DNA of 64,000 nucleotides, from contig JAFSJE010000069.1 in the NCBI GenBank assembly GCA_017439425.1, positions 1 to 64,000 on the forward strand, in the 5' to 3' direction. The stretch comes from Oscillospiraceae bacterium (GTDB taxonomy: Bacteria; Bacillota; Clostridia; Oscillospirales; Oscillospiraceae). Position numbers and translations under genes: made by a program. The notes below the pieces were generated by a model, which was not told where the DNA came from, did not search any database, and was given only the letters and a program-made list of their open reading frames with translations. Below are positions 1 to 8,349 of the stretch, piece by piece; the first letter of the stretch is position 1; the number at the start of each line of letters is the position of its first letter.

Positions 1-2238
1 CATTCTTACCTTCAGCTTGGTGCCTTCAAGAAGTCCGCCCCACTCGGCCGACTGTCCGATTGCCATGAGAACGTTTTCGCATTTTACGGTAATCGTCTCA
101 TTTTCGTCGTATTTCGGGCTGAATTTGCGGTTTTCATCGAAAACGGATACGCATTTCTTGAATACGATGCCGGTGACCTTTCCATTTTCGGCAAGAACCT
201 CTTTGGGACCCCAGCCGTTAAGGATCTCGATGCCCTCTTCCTCGCACTCAGCTACCTCATCCTTTGCAGCGGGCATTTCGTCTCGCTGTTCAAGGCAGAG
301 CATCGTGACCTTGCCGGAGGTGGCTCTGAGCGCTGTACGCGCAACGTCAGCCGCGACGTTTCCGCCGCCTACAACAACCACGTCGCCCTTGAGCTTTACG
401 CTCTCGTCATTATTTACGCGCTTTAGGAAGCTTACGCCGCTCTCTACGCCCTCGTTTTCCTCTCCGGGTACGCCTGCCATTCTGCCGCCCTGAAGTCCGA
501 TGGCGATGTAGAACGCCTTGTAACCCTCTTTGCGAAGCTCATCGAGGGTTATATCCTTGCCCACCTCGACGCCGCAGCGTATTTCAGCGCCCATCTTCTC
601 AATGATTTCGATTTCTTTGCGGATTACATCCTTCTGAAGTCTGAAGGACGGGATTCCGTTCACGAGCATACCGCCGGGCGTTTTCTCCTTCTCGAAAACC
701 GTTACGGGGTATCCCTCGGTTCGGAGGTAGTACGCCGCAGACAAACCGGCAGGGCCGGCGCCGATAACGGCGATCTTCTTATCCTCCCACTCTTTGCCTG
801 CCCAGTTCTCGCACCTTACTGTGAAGTCCTGCGGATTCTCAAGCTCCCACTGAGCGAGGAACTTTTTAATTTCGTCTATTGCGACCGGCTTATCTATTGT
901 TCCGCGGGTGCAGCGATCCTCGCAGCGCTTGTTGCAGACCGCGCCGCAGACCGCCGGGAACGGGTTATCCTGGCGAATAAGCTTCACAGCCTCGGCGTAT
1001 CTGCCCTCCGCCGCCATCTTTATATAGCCCTGAACGGCGATATGCGCCGGGCATGCTGTTTTACACGGTGACGTTCCGGTATCGTAGCAGTTCAGCTTAT
1101 TGGTGTCGCGATAGTTTCTGTCCCACTTATCCTCGCCCCATACATTATCATCGGGCAGGTCGTGAAGCGGATACTTCACCTTTGAGCCGTCCTTTTTGCA
1201 TAGCTTCTGACCGAGCCTTGCAGCTCCGGCAGGACAGACCTCTACACACTTGCCGCAGGCTACGCACTTACTTGCGTCAACGTGGGCGCGGTAAGCTGAT
1301 CGTGACATATTCGGAGTGTTGAAAAGCTGGCTCGTTCTGAGTCCGTAGCAGCTTCCGGGCGAGCAGTTGCAGATTCCGACAATGCGGTTCGGGCCGTCGA
1401 GGTTCGTTATCTGATGCACATAGCCCTTACGCTCACTGCGCTCAAGAAGCTCCATGACCTCCTCACGGGTGACATACTTTGCGTCTTTGCCGCTCTCAAC
1501 GAGGAATTCTGCAATATCGCCGACGCCGATGCACATATGACCCTCGATATCGCCGACACCCTCGCCTCTTATGCGCTGAGCCTTGCGGCAGGCGCAGACC
1601 ATTGTGCAGAACTTGTCATTCTTATTGAGCCAATGACTGAGGTGTTCAACGGAAACTGACTGGCTCTCCGCCGGAATTGCCTTCTCCACCGGAATGACGT
1701 GCATTCCGATACCGGCGCCTCCGGGAGGCACAAGCTTTGCCGCCAGCTCCAAGGGCTCCTGCGGCGCAAGGTTGAACATTGTCGCAACCGCCGGGTCGAG
1801 ATCCGGCAGAGTTTTGTGCTCGACCATATACTCTCCGCTGCCAACGACCCATTTCGGGATCCAGTACTGGATGTGCTGATCCGGGTTATCGCGGTTCTGC
1901 TCGAGAATGCCGATCCACAGAAGATGGTCGATGACCTTCTGCGCCTCACTCTCGGTCATGTTGTTGCGCTCGGCAAGTTCCTTCGTTGTCAGACCAAAGC
2001 GGCGTTTTTTGAAGGAGAGCATGAATTTGACCTCGTCCTTCGTGAGAAGCTTGTCGAGGATCCAGAAATCCATATGGTTTTCCTTCATGCCGCCGGGCAG
2101 CTTGCGTGGGATATTATCCGTAATCATCAGCGCAAGCTTCATAACGAGCTTTTTCTTCTCCGGATCGGTGCACTTATGCTCGGTCTGCGGATAATCCAGC
2201 TCGTTTACGTGGATTTTCGGATTGACTTCCTTTACCAT
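1..2238 (-). CDS. GltD-like iron-sulfur flavoprotein with N-terminal winged-helix and ferredoxin domains (3' end beyond window)
   Basis: Read on the minus strand from ATG at 2238; 746 codons are present and the frame is still open at base 1, so the C-terminus is missing. Residues about 60-130 look like a winged helix (LTTKELAERNNMTESEAQKV). A Cys cluster (CTMVCACRK) is near 213, a CxxCxxxCxxxCP ferredoxin motif near 323, a second Cys-rich Fer4_20-type segment follows, then FAD (GAGPAGLSAAYYL, about 485) and NADPH (VVGGGNVAADVA, about 620) sites as in the glutamate synthase small subunit. The family passes electrons between NAD(P)H and Fe-S clusters. It lies 23 bases downstream of the ferredoxin reductase gene, so it probably serves the same redox chain. 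Real substrate unknown; true glutamate synthase is unlikely because no large subunit is near. Confidence 0.85.
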   Translation of the reverse strand, partial: MVKEVNPKIHVNELDYPQTEHKCTDPEKKKLVMKLALMITDNIPRKLPGGMKENHMDFWILDKLLTKDEVKFMLSFKKRRFGLTTKELAERNNMTESEAQKVIDHLLWIGILEQNRDNPDQHIQYWIPKWVVGSGEYMVEHKTLPDLDPAVATMFNLAPQEPLELAAKLVPPGGAGIGMHVIPVEKAIPAESQSVSVEHLSHWLNKNDKFCTMVCACRKAQRIRGEGVGDIEGHMCIGVGDIAEFLVESGKDAKYVTREEVMELLERSERKGYVHQITNLDGPNRIVGICNCSPGSCYGLRTSQLFNTPNMSRSAYRAHVDASKCVACGKCVEVCPAGAARLGQKLCKKDGSKVKYPLHDLPDDNVWGEDKWDRNYRDTNKLNCYDTGTSPCKTACPAHIAVQGYIKMAAEGRYAEAVKLIRQDNPFPAVCGAVCNKRCEDRCTRGTIDKPVAIDEIKKFLAQWELENPQDFTVRCENWAGKEWEDKKIAVIGAGPAGLSAAYYLRTEGYPVTVFEKEKTPGGMLVNGIPSFRLQKDVIRKEIEIIEKMGAEIRCGVEVGKDITLDELRKEGYKAFYIAIGLQGGRMAGVPGEENEGVESGVSFLKRVNNDESVKLKGDVVVVGGGNVAADVARTALRATSGKVTMLCLEQRDEMPAAKDEVAECEEEGIEILNGWGPKEVLAENGKVTGIVFKKCVSVFDENRKFSPKYDENETITVKCENVLMAIGQSAEWGGLLEGTKLKVRM

Positions 2239-2261
2239 ACCTTTACCTCATTTATGCCCAG

Positions 2262-3446
2262 TTATTCAATGGGGATTTTGATTTTTATGTCGCTTGTGGG
2301 ATATGCGGCGCATGCGTGGACATAATTGAAATCCTTATCAGCTTCCCTGCGTCCGTCGCCCTCGGGGCAGACGTAGAAGTTGCCGCTTAATACCTTCGTG
2401 CGGCAGAAGCCGCACTCGCCGCTGCGGCATGCGGTCTCGATGCGAATTCCCGCTCTCTCAAGCGCAACTGCTATGCTTTCAGTCGCCTTTGCCGGGATAA
2501 CAGTCTCCGATATGCCGCGAACTACGGTCATATTGAAGGTCTTGTCGGCGACATCTGTCGGGTAGCCGGCAAACTTTGTAATATCCTTCGCCTGGCCGAA
2601 AACCTCAAAGCGCACTCTTCTCTGCGGAACAGCGAGCTTTTTAAGCTCCTCACGCATAAAGGTGTACATTGCCTGCGGACCGCAGATGAAATAGGTCGTA
2701 TCAGGTGCTGAATACTTCTTAATTATTTCGGCAGTGATGAAGCCGCGCTCGCCCTTCCAGTCCTTCTCATCGCCCGAAAGAACGTGTACGATGTGGATTC
2801 TTTCGGATTTGAGCGCTTCAAGCTCGTTTTTCAGAATAATATCATCCGAGGAAACAGAGCCATAAAGAATAGTGAGATCAAAGTCGAGCGTGCCGTGGGC
2901 AATTTCCTTTGCCATCGAGGCAAACGGCGTTATTCCGACGCCGCCGGCGAGCGCTACGACGTGCTTCGCGTCTCTGAGAGGCTCATAGTAAAACTGCCCG
3001 AGTCCCATATTGCCGCGCATTTTGTCGCCGACCTTGAGGGTATCGTTGATGTAATCGCAGATAAAGCCGTCGCCCTTACTGCGGCGAACTGTTATTTCAA
3101 CAAAGGGATGCTCACCTCTCGCCTCAAAGGGTGCAGAAGAGATGGAGTATGGGCGGCTTATTACGCTCTCTCCGATTTCAAAATCAAGAGAAATAAACTG
3201 TCCGGCATAGAAAAACGGAAGCTTCTCTCCGTCCGGTCTCTCAAATCGAATGGTCTTTGCAGTTTTAGAGGCTTCTCGAATCTCAGTCACAACGAGGTCG
3301 ATTTTACCGGGGTGCCAGGCTTTGGCAACGTCGCCTATCGGATCTATTCTCTCTGGAGCGGTCGAAGCGGAGGCGAACGCCTCAAGGCGCGCTTTCGTCA
3401 CTCTCGACGCGCCGGTAACGTCCTGCAAAAATCCTTTTACCTTCAT
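2262..3446 (-). CDS. Ferredoxin-NAD(P)H reductase fused to C-terminal [2Fe-2S] ferredoxin
   Basis: 394 residues. An FAD-binding FR-type barrel carries RPYS at 98-101; an NAD(P)-binding half has LAGGVGITPF (about 166) and FICGPQAMY (about 255). The C-terminal 80 residues are a plant-type ferredoxin with CRSGECGFC near 338 and a last Cys in HACAAYP, the CX4CX2CX~30C pattern. Such proteins move electrons from NAD(P)H through FAD and a [2Fe-2S] cluster to a partner oxygenase or reductase. The ATG overlaps the stop of the CrtI-like gene by 4 bases (ATGA), which implies translational coupling and makes that flavoprotein the likely electron acceptor. The first 45 residues are not recognised. Confidence 0.9.
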   Translation of the reverse strand: MKVKGFLQDVTGASRVTKARLEAFASASTAPERIDPIGDVAKAWHPGKIDLVVTEIREASKTAKTIRFERPDGEKLPFFYAGQFISLDFEIGESVISRPYSISSAPFEARGEHPFVEITVRRSKGDGFICDYINDTLKVGDKMRGNMGLGQFYYEPLRDAKHVVALAGGVGITPFASMAKEIAHGTLDFDLTILYGSVSSDDIILKNELEALKSERIHIVHVLSGDEKDWKGERGFITAEIIKKYSAPDTTYFICGPQAMYTFMREELKKLAVPQRRVRFEVFGQAKDITKFAGYPTDVADKTFNMTVVRGISETVIPAKATESIAVALERAGIRIETACRSGECGFCRTKVLSGNFYVCPEGDGRREADKDFNYVHACAAYPTSDIKIKIPIE

Positions 3447-4975
3447 TTCGCCGCCTCCTTTCTCGCCATAGCGTCAAGCACGTTCTTTGCCGCCTTTCTG
3501 CCGTTTGTGACCGCCGGGCCCATACCGTCGCCGGATATCTGATGCGCTCCGGCAAACTCGAGGCCGTCGATAAAATGTTCCTCCTCAGCGGTCTGAAGGC
3601 GGGCAACGATGTGATCCTCCATCGTGTGCGCGTAGCCGTAGATACAGCCGTTCCACATTCCGGTGTAATGAGCTATTGTCATCGGCGTTTCGATGACTAT
3701 TTCAAGGACGTAGTCGAGGAGATTTACTCCGTAGTATTCGGACATATAGTCAATGAGATCCTTTGCGACCTCGTGCTTTACTCTGTCATAATCCTCTGCT
3801 TTGACAGTCTTCCAGCCGTCCACACGCGGAAGCGTGGTGATTGAGAAGGAGCATGTGCCTTCGGGTGTTACGCCGGGATTTCCGAGATTGTGGCAGATGC
3901 AGGTGATGTATCTGTACGGGCCAAGACCCTTGAGGTCGCGGTAGTGCTTATCCGTATCTGCGCTCTCGCCGCGGAAGATGGAGTAATCCTTGATTCCAAG
4001 CTCCTCTGCCGGCTTGTCGAGAATCATGATAACGCTGAACGCAGAGAGCGAAAGTCTGCGGCCGTTGACCATCTTTATTGCCTTCTCCGGCACCTCGCTC
4101 AGCGGCTCGATCATAGAGGTGTAGACCTTGTTCGGATATGCCGCAGAGATGACATAGTCCGCATGGATCTCATCGCCGCGCGCAGTGCGTACACCGTAAA
4201 CCTTGCCGTCCTTGACAAGTATCTTCTCAACGTGCTGGCGGTACTCGATCTGAACGCCCATCGCCTCGGCGCGCTCCGCCATTTTGAGACTCATCTCGTG
4301 GCTGAGCTTTTTCGGAATATACGAGCCGTAGCCGATGTAATCCGCCATCAGAACAGCGAAAATTGTGAACGGAAGCTCACTGAAGCCTGTGCCGACGTAT
4401 ATCCAGTACGGTGCGAGAAGGTCAAGCGCCTCCTTCGGCAGATGGAAGGTATCCAGCACCTCTTTTGTGGAATATCCGGCGGTCTTTACAAATGCCTCGT
4501 GCTTCAGAAGCATCATCGGCTTGCTCATCGGGTGGATACTGAGCTCGTTTACGCTGTCAAAAACAGTGTGGCAAAGGCTCAGCACTGCAAGCACCTTATC
4601 GTAGGTGCCGGGAACCACCGCGTCAACTTCCTTAGCAAAGGTCTCAAAGCCCGGATGAAGCGTGACTTCAACGCCGGGGAACGAGGCGTGGTACGCCTCC
4701 GGCACCTTGAGCCATTCAATATCCACGCCCATATCGTCGAGGAACTTGCCGACCTTGAGGCGGTTATTCTTCTCTCCAATGCTCATCATCTCGTGCAGCG
4801 CCGCTTCGATCTCGATGCCGCCGCGCACGAAGCTTGTGGCGATGCCTCCGGGCAGGTTATGGCGCTCTAAAACGAGAACGTCCTTACCCTTGTCGGCGAG
4901 CATAAGGGCGCTCGACAGACCAGCCAGCGCGCCGCCGATAACGATCACATCATAGTGATCCTTGTAAAATTTCAT
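3443..4975 (-). CDS. Phytoene desaturase/RetSat-like FAD-dependent oxidoreductase
   Basis: 510 residues. The N-terminus holds a dinucleotide-binding fold (VIVIGGALAGLSSALML, about 10-26) and the C-terminus the second FAD motif (GLEFAGAHQISGDGMGPAV). This is the CrtI / all-trans-retinol saturase (RetSat) superfamily, whose members add or remove hydrogen across C=C bonds of lipids. No carotenoid genes are near. Coupling to a ferredoxin reductase and nearness to a linoleate-isomerase-like gene suggest a double-bond reductase for (conjugated) fatty acids; that is inference. Desaturation instead of saturation cannot be excluded from sequence. It is the first gene of a three-gene minus-strand unit, separated from the isomerase gene by a MITE-like insertion. 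Confidence 0.85.
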   Translation of the reverse strand: MKFYKDHYDVIVIGGALAGLSSALMLADKGKDVLVLERHNLPGGIATSFVRGGIEIEAALHEMMSIGEKNNRLKVGKFLDDMGVDIEWLKVPEAYHASFPGVEVTLHPGFETFAKEVDAVVPGTYDKVLAVLSLCHTVFDSVNELSIHPMSKPMMLLKHEAFVKTAGYSTKEVLDTFHLPKEALDLLAPYWIYVGTGFSELPFTIFAVLMADYIGYGSYIPKKLSHEMSLKMAERAEAMGVQIEYRQHVEKILVKDGKVYGVRTARGDEIHADYVISAAYPNKVYTSMIEPLSEVPEKAIKMVNGRRLSLSAFSVIMILDKPAEELGIKDYSIFRGESADTDKHYRDLKGLGPYRYITCICHNLGNPGVTPEGTCSFSITTLPRVDGWKTVKAEDYDRVKHEVAKDLIDYMSEYYGVNLLDYVLEIVIETPMTIAHYTGMWNGCIYGYAHTMEDHIVARLQTAEEEHFIDGLEFAGAHQISGDGMGPAVTNGRKAAKNVLDAMARKEAAK

Positions 4976-5004
4976 AGGATTAATCCTTTCTCAGAATACT
5001 CAAA

Positions 5005-5217
5005 TTGAGGGGGCGGAAAAACCGTCCCCTCGATGCGCAGACAAGGTCTCCGCATCGAACATATTTGCGCTCTTGTGGAGCGCAAATATGACGCCTGCGG
5101 GCGGACTATGCGACGTGAAGGGGCCTCTTGGCCGGCCCCTTCACAGATCCCCGCCACCTTTAACCGGCGATTTTTTCCTTCCTCTGTTGTTTGAGGGGGC
5201 GGAATATCCGTCCCCTC
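5005..5217. repeat. MITE-like element, copy A, with flanking palindromic direct repeats
   Basis: A 159-base element (5032-5190) lies between two 27-base direct repeats (5005-5031 and 5191-5217; 25 of 27 identical), each a G-rich/C-rich palindrome starting TTGAGGGGGCGG. Inside are two strong stem-loops: a CATATTTGCGCTC stem (5058-5088) and a GTGAAGGGGCC stem (5115-5144). The core is about 85-90 percent like copies B (21507-21731) and C (39193-39397, opposite strand). The right end is more decayed than in B and C. It separates the isomerase gene from the reductase genes and the flanking palindromes may terminate isomerase transcripts. No coding function is credited. Confidence 0.85.
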
Positions 5218-5227
5218 AAATGGGATA

Positions 5228-6616
5228 TTAGAAAAATCTTTCCACGAGCTCGCGGCTGTACTCGGCGGTCTCGTCCATATCGCCGAAGCTCATGATCTCT
5301 CCGGCATAGAAGGTATCGTACTTATCCTGCATTGCCTCTACCTTATCGTACCAGCCTGCGGCGTAGTCCTCGGAGAAGACATGGGGGAAGTAGTAGACGC
5401 TCCACTCGTTTACAACGTTGGAGGCGGGGTTGTGCATGGTCTTGAGGTCATCGAGCACCATCTTCCTGCAGGTCTCATAAGGAACCTCCTTGGAGTCCTT
5501 GTGCTTGCGGAGAGAATAGGTTGTGATGACCTGATCCTTGGTGTCCTTCCAGCGTCTGTAATAGACCATGAGATGACCGAGCTTCTCAGGGACCATGTTA
5601 TCGAATACATAGTAGCTGATCTCGGGGTGATCCTCAGGCTTCGTCTCTACGGCGAGGACGTCATAGCGCTCGTAGTCGATCTTGGAGAAGAGCTTCGCCT
5701 CGTCCTCGCGGACGTCGAAATACTCGTCCATACCCTTCTGACCGTCGGCGCGCTTGTTGGGAATATGAAGCGGCGCGGTGACGATGATCTTGTCGTACTC
5801 CTCGACCTTGCCGTTTACAGTCACATAGACCTTGCCGTCACGGCGCTCGACCTTCTCGATGTTGGAATTGAGGCGCGCGGGATTCTTAAGGTGCTCATTG
5901 AGCTGCTCCCAGATGTACTGGGTTCCGTTCTTCCACGTCCAGAGGTTGACCTTGACAAAGTTCATCGTGGTCTGGAAGTCGAGGTATTTGAGAACGTACG
6001 CCGCGGGTATTTCATCGAAATATCCGTATCCGAAGGAGGTGTACGGCCCGATCCACACGTCCTGAACGAGCTCTACGCCGTTCTTCTCGCAGAACACCTT
6101 GAAGGGCAGGCAGAGATCCTTGAGGTTCGGGTTCGTGCCGGATATCGGCTCGCGCTTGGCGTTCTGCTGGCTGAAGCCGTCGTATCTTCCCTCGGCAACG
6201 CCGCGGTGACCGTTAACGTCGTAGCCCTTGTATTTCGTCTCAAGAAGCTCGCCGAATTTCTTGAGCTGGCTCTTCATCTTAAGCAGGCGCGGGATCTTGA
6301 GAATATTCTTCTTCGGCTCAAAGGGCTCGATAACGTCGCCTTTGGCGTTTTTATAGTTGCGGTTGAGCTGAGGACCGTCGTGCGTGATGCCGCAGAACTC
6401 CTCAACATCGTGAACGGCGTAATAAGAGGGAACGCCCATGATTGCGCCCATCTCATAACGGCGGCCGTTGTAATGCGGGCTCCAGCACTTGCCGCCTACG
6501 CGGTCGAGGCGCTCGAGAATCGTGTAGTTCTCATAGCCCTTCTTTTCGAGGTACATTCCGGCGGAGAGACCGGCGGGACCGCCGCCGATGATGCAGATGC
6601 GGGTATTTTTATCCAT
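5228..6616 (-). CDS. Polyunsaturated fatty acid isomerase-like flavoprotein (linoleate isomerase PAI family)
   Basis: 462 residues. It has an N-terminal FAD site (GGGPAGLSAGMYL, 11-23) and then stretches I recognise from the C. acnes linoleate 10-trans,12-cis isomerase: RRYEMGAIMGVPSY at 52-65, an Arg at 86 where that enzyme has its fatty-acid-binding Arg, FGYGYF followed by PAAYVLKYLDF at about 195-214, and FYAGEIMSFG near the C-terminus. The match is from memory, not a search, but covers the whole length. The family moves a cis double bond of a free PUFA by hydride transfer through FAD to give a conjugated fatty acid. A clear SD (TAGGAGG) precedes the ATG. An insertion of about 40 residues around 137-165, compared with the remembered enzyme, is a difference worth noting. 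Confidence 0.85.
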   Translation of the reverse strand: MDKNTRICIIGGGPAGLSAGMYLEKKGYENYTILERLDRVGGKCWSPHYNGRRYEMGAIMGVPSYYAVHDVEEFCGITHDGPQLNRNYKNAKGDVIEPFEPKKNILKIPRLLKMKSQLKKFGELLETKYKGYDVNGHRGVAEGRYDGFSQQNAKREPISGTNPNLKDLCLPFKVFCEKNGVELVQDVWIGPYTSFGYGYFDEIPAAYVLKYLDFQTTMNFVKVNLWTWKNGTQYIWEQLNEHLKNPARLNSNIEKVERRDGKVYVTVNGKVEEYDKIIVTAPLHIPNKRADGQKGMDEYFDVREDEAKLFSKIDYERYDVLAVETKPEDHPEISYYVFDNMVPEKLGHLMVYYRRWKDTKDQVITTYSLRKHKDSKEVPYETCRKMVLDDLKTMHNPASNVVNEWSVYYFPHVFSEDYAAGWYDKVEAMQDKYDTFYAGEIMSFGDMDETAEYSRELVERFF

Positions 6617-6647
6617 GGTGGAACCTCCTATTATTTACTGATAACTG

Positions 6648-6653
6648 ATTATA
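6648..6653 (-). promoter_or_regulatory. -10 element of the isomerase gene
   Basis: A perfect TATAAT lies on the minus strand 31 bases upstream of the isomerase ATG; the matching -35 is poor (GTGCAA at 17 bases). The 153-base gap to the ligase gene must hold both divergent promoters, but no convincing plus-strand promoter was found. Confidence 0.5.
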
Positions 6654-6769
6654 CATCATTCTTGTGCTGTTTGCACTATATTTTTAAAACTTTTCGCAGA
6701 TTTTTATTTTATACTTCCAATTTTCCCGACTGTGTGATATATTTTTATCGTATGATAAGGAGGTGTAAG

Positions 6770-8107
6770 ATGAGATTCGGTTCTTTTTGCGAAATGCTGC
6801 AGCACTGGGCGGCAATCAGCCCTGAAAGGGAATCAATTACATACTCCGAAACAACTCTTACCCGAAGCGAGGTGCTCAGCCGCTTTGAGGATAAGCGCGC
6901 CCGCTTTTCAAGCTTCAAAAGCGTGGGCTTTCTGCTCGGAGAGCCGGATGAAGACGAGGTCATAACTCTGCTTGCCGCCATCGGCAGCGGCATCCGTGTC
7001 AGTCTGCTCGATGAAACTCTGCCCGACGAGCTTTTGGGAACACTCATTAAGAACGCCGAGTGCGACGCGCTCGAGGGCGATAAGGAGCTGTGCGATGAGC
7101 TCTCGCAGTTTCTCTGCGAGCCGAAGTGCGCCTCCCATAACGAGGTGCTCTTCTACACCTCCGGCACCACAAGCCGCTCCAAGGCGGTGGTGCTCTCCGA
7201 GGCTTCGCTCTGCGCGAGCGCGTATAACGGCAGTGAGCTTCTGCCGCTCAGCGAGAACGACAGGCTGCTCTCGATTCTCCCTCTTAACCACGTTTTCGGC
7301 TTCGTCTGCTCGCTTCTGTGGCCGCTCTCCTGCGGCGCTGAGGTCGCAATCGGGCGCGGCATGCGCCACATCAGCGACGATTTTGAATATTACCGTCCGA
7401 CGGCGGTTTCTCTCGTTCCGGCGCTTGCCGACTTCTTTACAAAGCGCGGGCATCTGAATGACGAGCTCAGCCTCGTTCTCATCGGCGCGGGCGACTGCCC
7501 CAGCTCCGTCGTATCCATGCTCCACGCCTTCGGAAAGCGCGTATGCTTCGGCTACGGGCTTACGGAGACGAGTTCCGGCGTGGCGCTCTCAGTGGGCGAC
7601 GACGTCTACGCGATGGATATCTGCCCGGACTACACCGTTACCATCGCGCCGGACGGCGAGGTGCTTGTAAAATGCCCGGGCGCTATGATGCAGGGCTACT
7701 TCCATGATCCCGACGGAACCGCCGGAGTCCTCAGGGACGGCGTTCTCTCCACGGGCGACCTCGGCTATATCGACGAGCACGGCCGCCTGCACATCACAGG
7801 CCGCAAGAAGGAGATGCTCGTTCTGCCCGGCGGCACAAAAATATTCCTGCCCGAGTACGAAAAGGCGATATCCGATGTACTCGGAACCGATGAAATATGC
7901 GTTTTTCTGCGAGGCAGCGCTCCCGCTCTCGCTGTTGCCGAGGGCGACGAGGGCGAAATCCTCTCACTTCTCCGTCCTCTTATGGAGAAGTACCCTCGCA
8001 GTGAGCAGATAAGCCGCGTTTTCGTGCGCGGCAAGAACCTTCCCCGCACAAAGACCGGAAAAATAAAGCGCTACGAGGTTGAAGCGCTCTTTGGAGGTAA
8101 ATCATGA
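6770..8107 (+). CDS. AMP-forming acyl-CoA/acyl-ACP ligase
   Basis: 445 residues from ATG 6770, chosen because AAGGAGGTG sits 6 bases upstream; the reading frame is open far upstream but that part is antisense to the isomerase gene. ANL superfamily motifs are present in order: YTSGTTSRSKAV (A3, ATP phosphate loop, about 129), GYGLTETSSG (A5, about 265), STGDLGY and GRKKEM (A7/A8, about 330-350) and KTGKIKR with the catalytic Lys near the C-terminus. It should adenylate a carboxylic acid and pass it to a thiol. The next gene is a dedicated ACP overlapping by 4 bases (ATGA), so an acyl-ACP synthetase is more likely than an acyl-CoA ligase. Shorter than typical (500+) ligases. Confidence 0.88.
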   Translation: MRFGSFCEMLQHWAAISPERESITYSETTLTRSEVLSRFEDKRARFSSFKSVGFLLGEPDEDEVITLLAAIGSGIRVSLLDETLPDELLGTLIKNAECDALEGDKELCDELSQFLCEPKCASHNEVLFYTSGTTSRSKAVVLSEASLCASAYNGSELLPLSENDRLLSILPLNHVFGFVCSLLWPLSCGAEVAIGRGMRHISDDFEYYRPTAVSLVPALADFFTKRGHLNDELSLVLIGAGDCPSSVVSMLHAFGKRVCFGYGLTETSSGVALSVGDDVYAMDICPDYTVTIAPDGEVLVKCPGAMMQGYFHDPDGTAGVLRDGVLSTGDLGYIDEHGRLHITGRKKEMLVLPGGTKIFLPEYEKAISDVLGTDEICVFLRGSAPALAVAEGDEGEILSLLRPLMEKYPRSEQISRVFVRGKNLPRTKTGKIKRYEVEALFGGKS

Positions 8108-8349
8108 CGCACGAACAGCTTAAAGACGAAATCATCGAGGTCATCTACGAGTGCGTTCCCGAGCTTGAAGGCACGCCTATCGAGGAGAGCACCGTAATAA
8201 ACACCGACGCCGCCATTGATTCGATGGGCTTCACGCTCGTTATCTGCCGCCTCGAGGCGAAGTACGACGTGCGTATCCCGAACCGCCAGTGGCAGAAGCT
8301 CCAGACCCTCGGCGACGTTGTCGACGCCATCGAAAAAAGGCTGAAATGA
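8104..8349 (+). CDS. Dedicated acyl carrier protein
   Basis: 81 residues, acidic, helical. The 4'-phosphopantetheine site is the Ser of AIDSMGF at position 40, close to the DSL consensus. Overlaps both the ligase stop and the thioesterase start by 4 bases, so the three are translated as one unit. Location between a ligase and a thioesterase, with no ketosynthase, suggests it carries an acyl group during modification (here possibly double-bond reduction) rather than chain extension. The cell's main AcpP would be encoded elsewhere, with fatty acid synthesis genes. Confidence 0.85.
   Translation: MTHEQLKDEIIEVIYECVPELEGTPIEESTVINTDAAIDSMGFTLVICRLEAKYDVRIPNRQWQKLQTLGDVVDAIEKRLK

Noticed and set aside
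1..2238. Glutamate synthase small subunit
   Set aside because: The FAD/NADPH part fits GltD, but the long winged-helix and Fe-S head and the absence of a large subunit argue for another role.
5381..6769. Upstream in-frame extension of the acyl ligase
   Set aside because: It runs antisense through the isomerase gene; the perfect SD before 6770 and the family N-terminus fix the start there.
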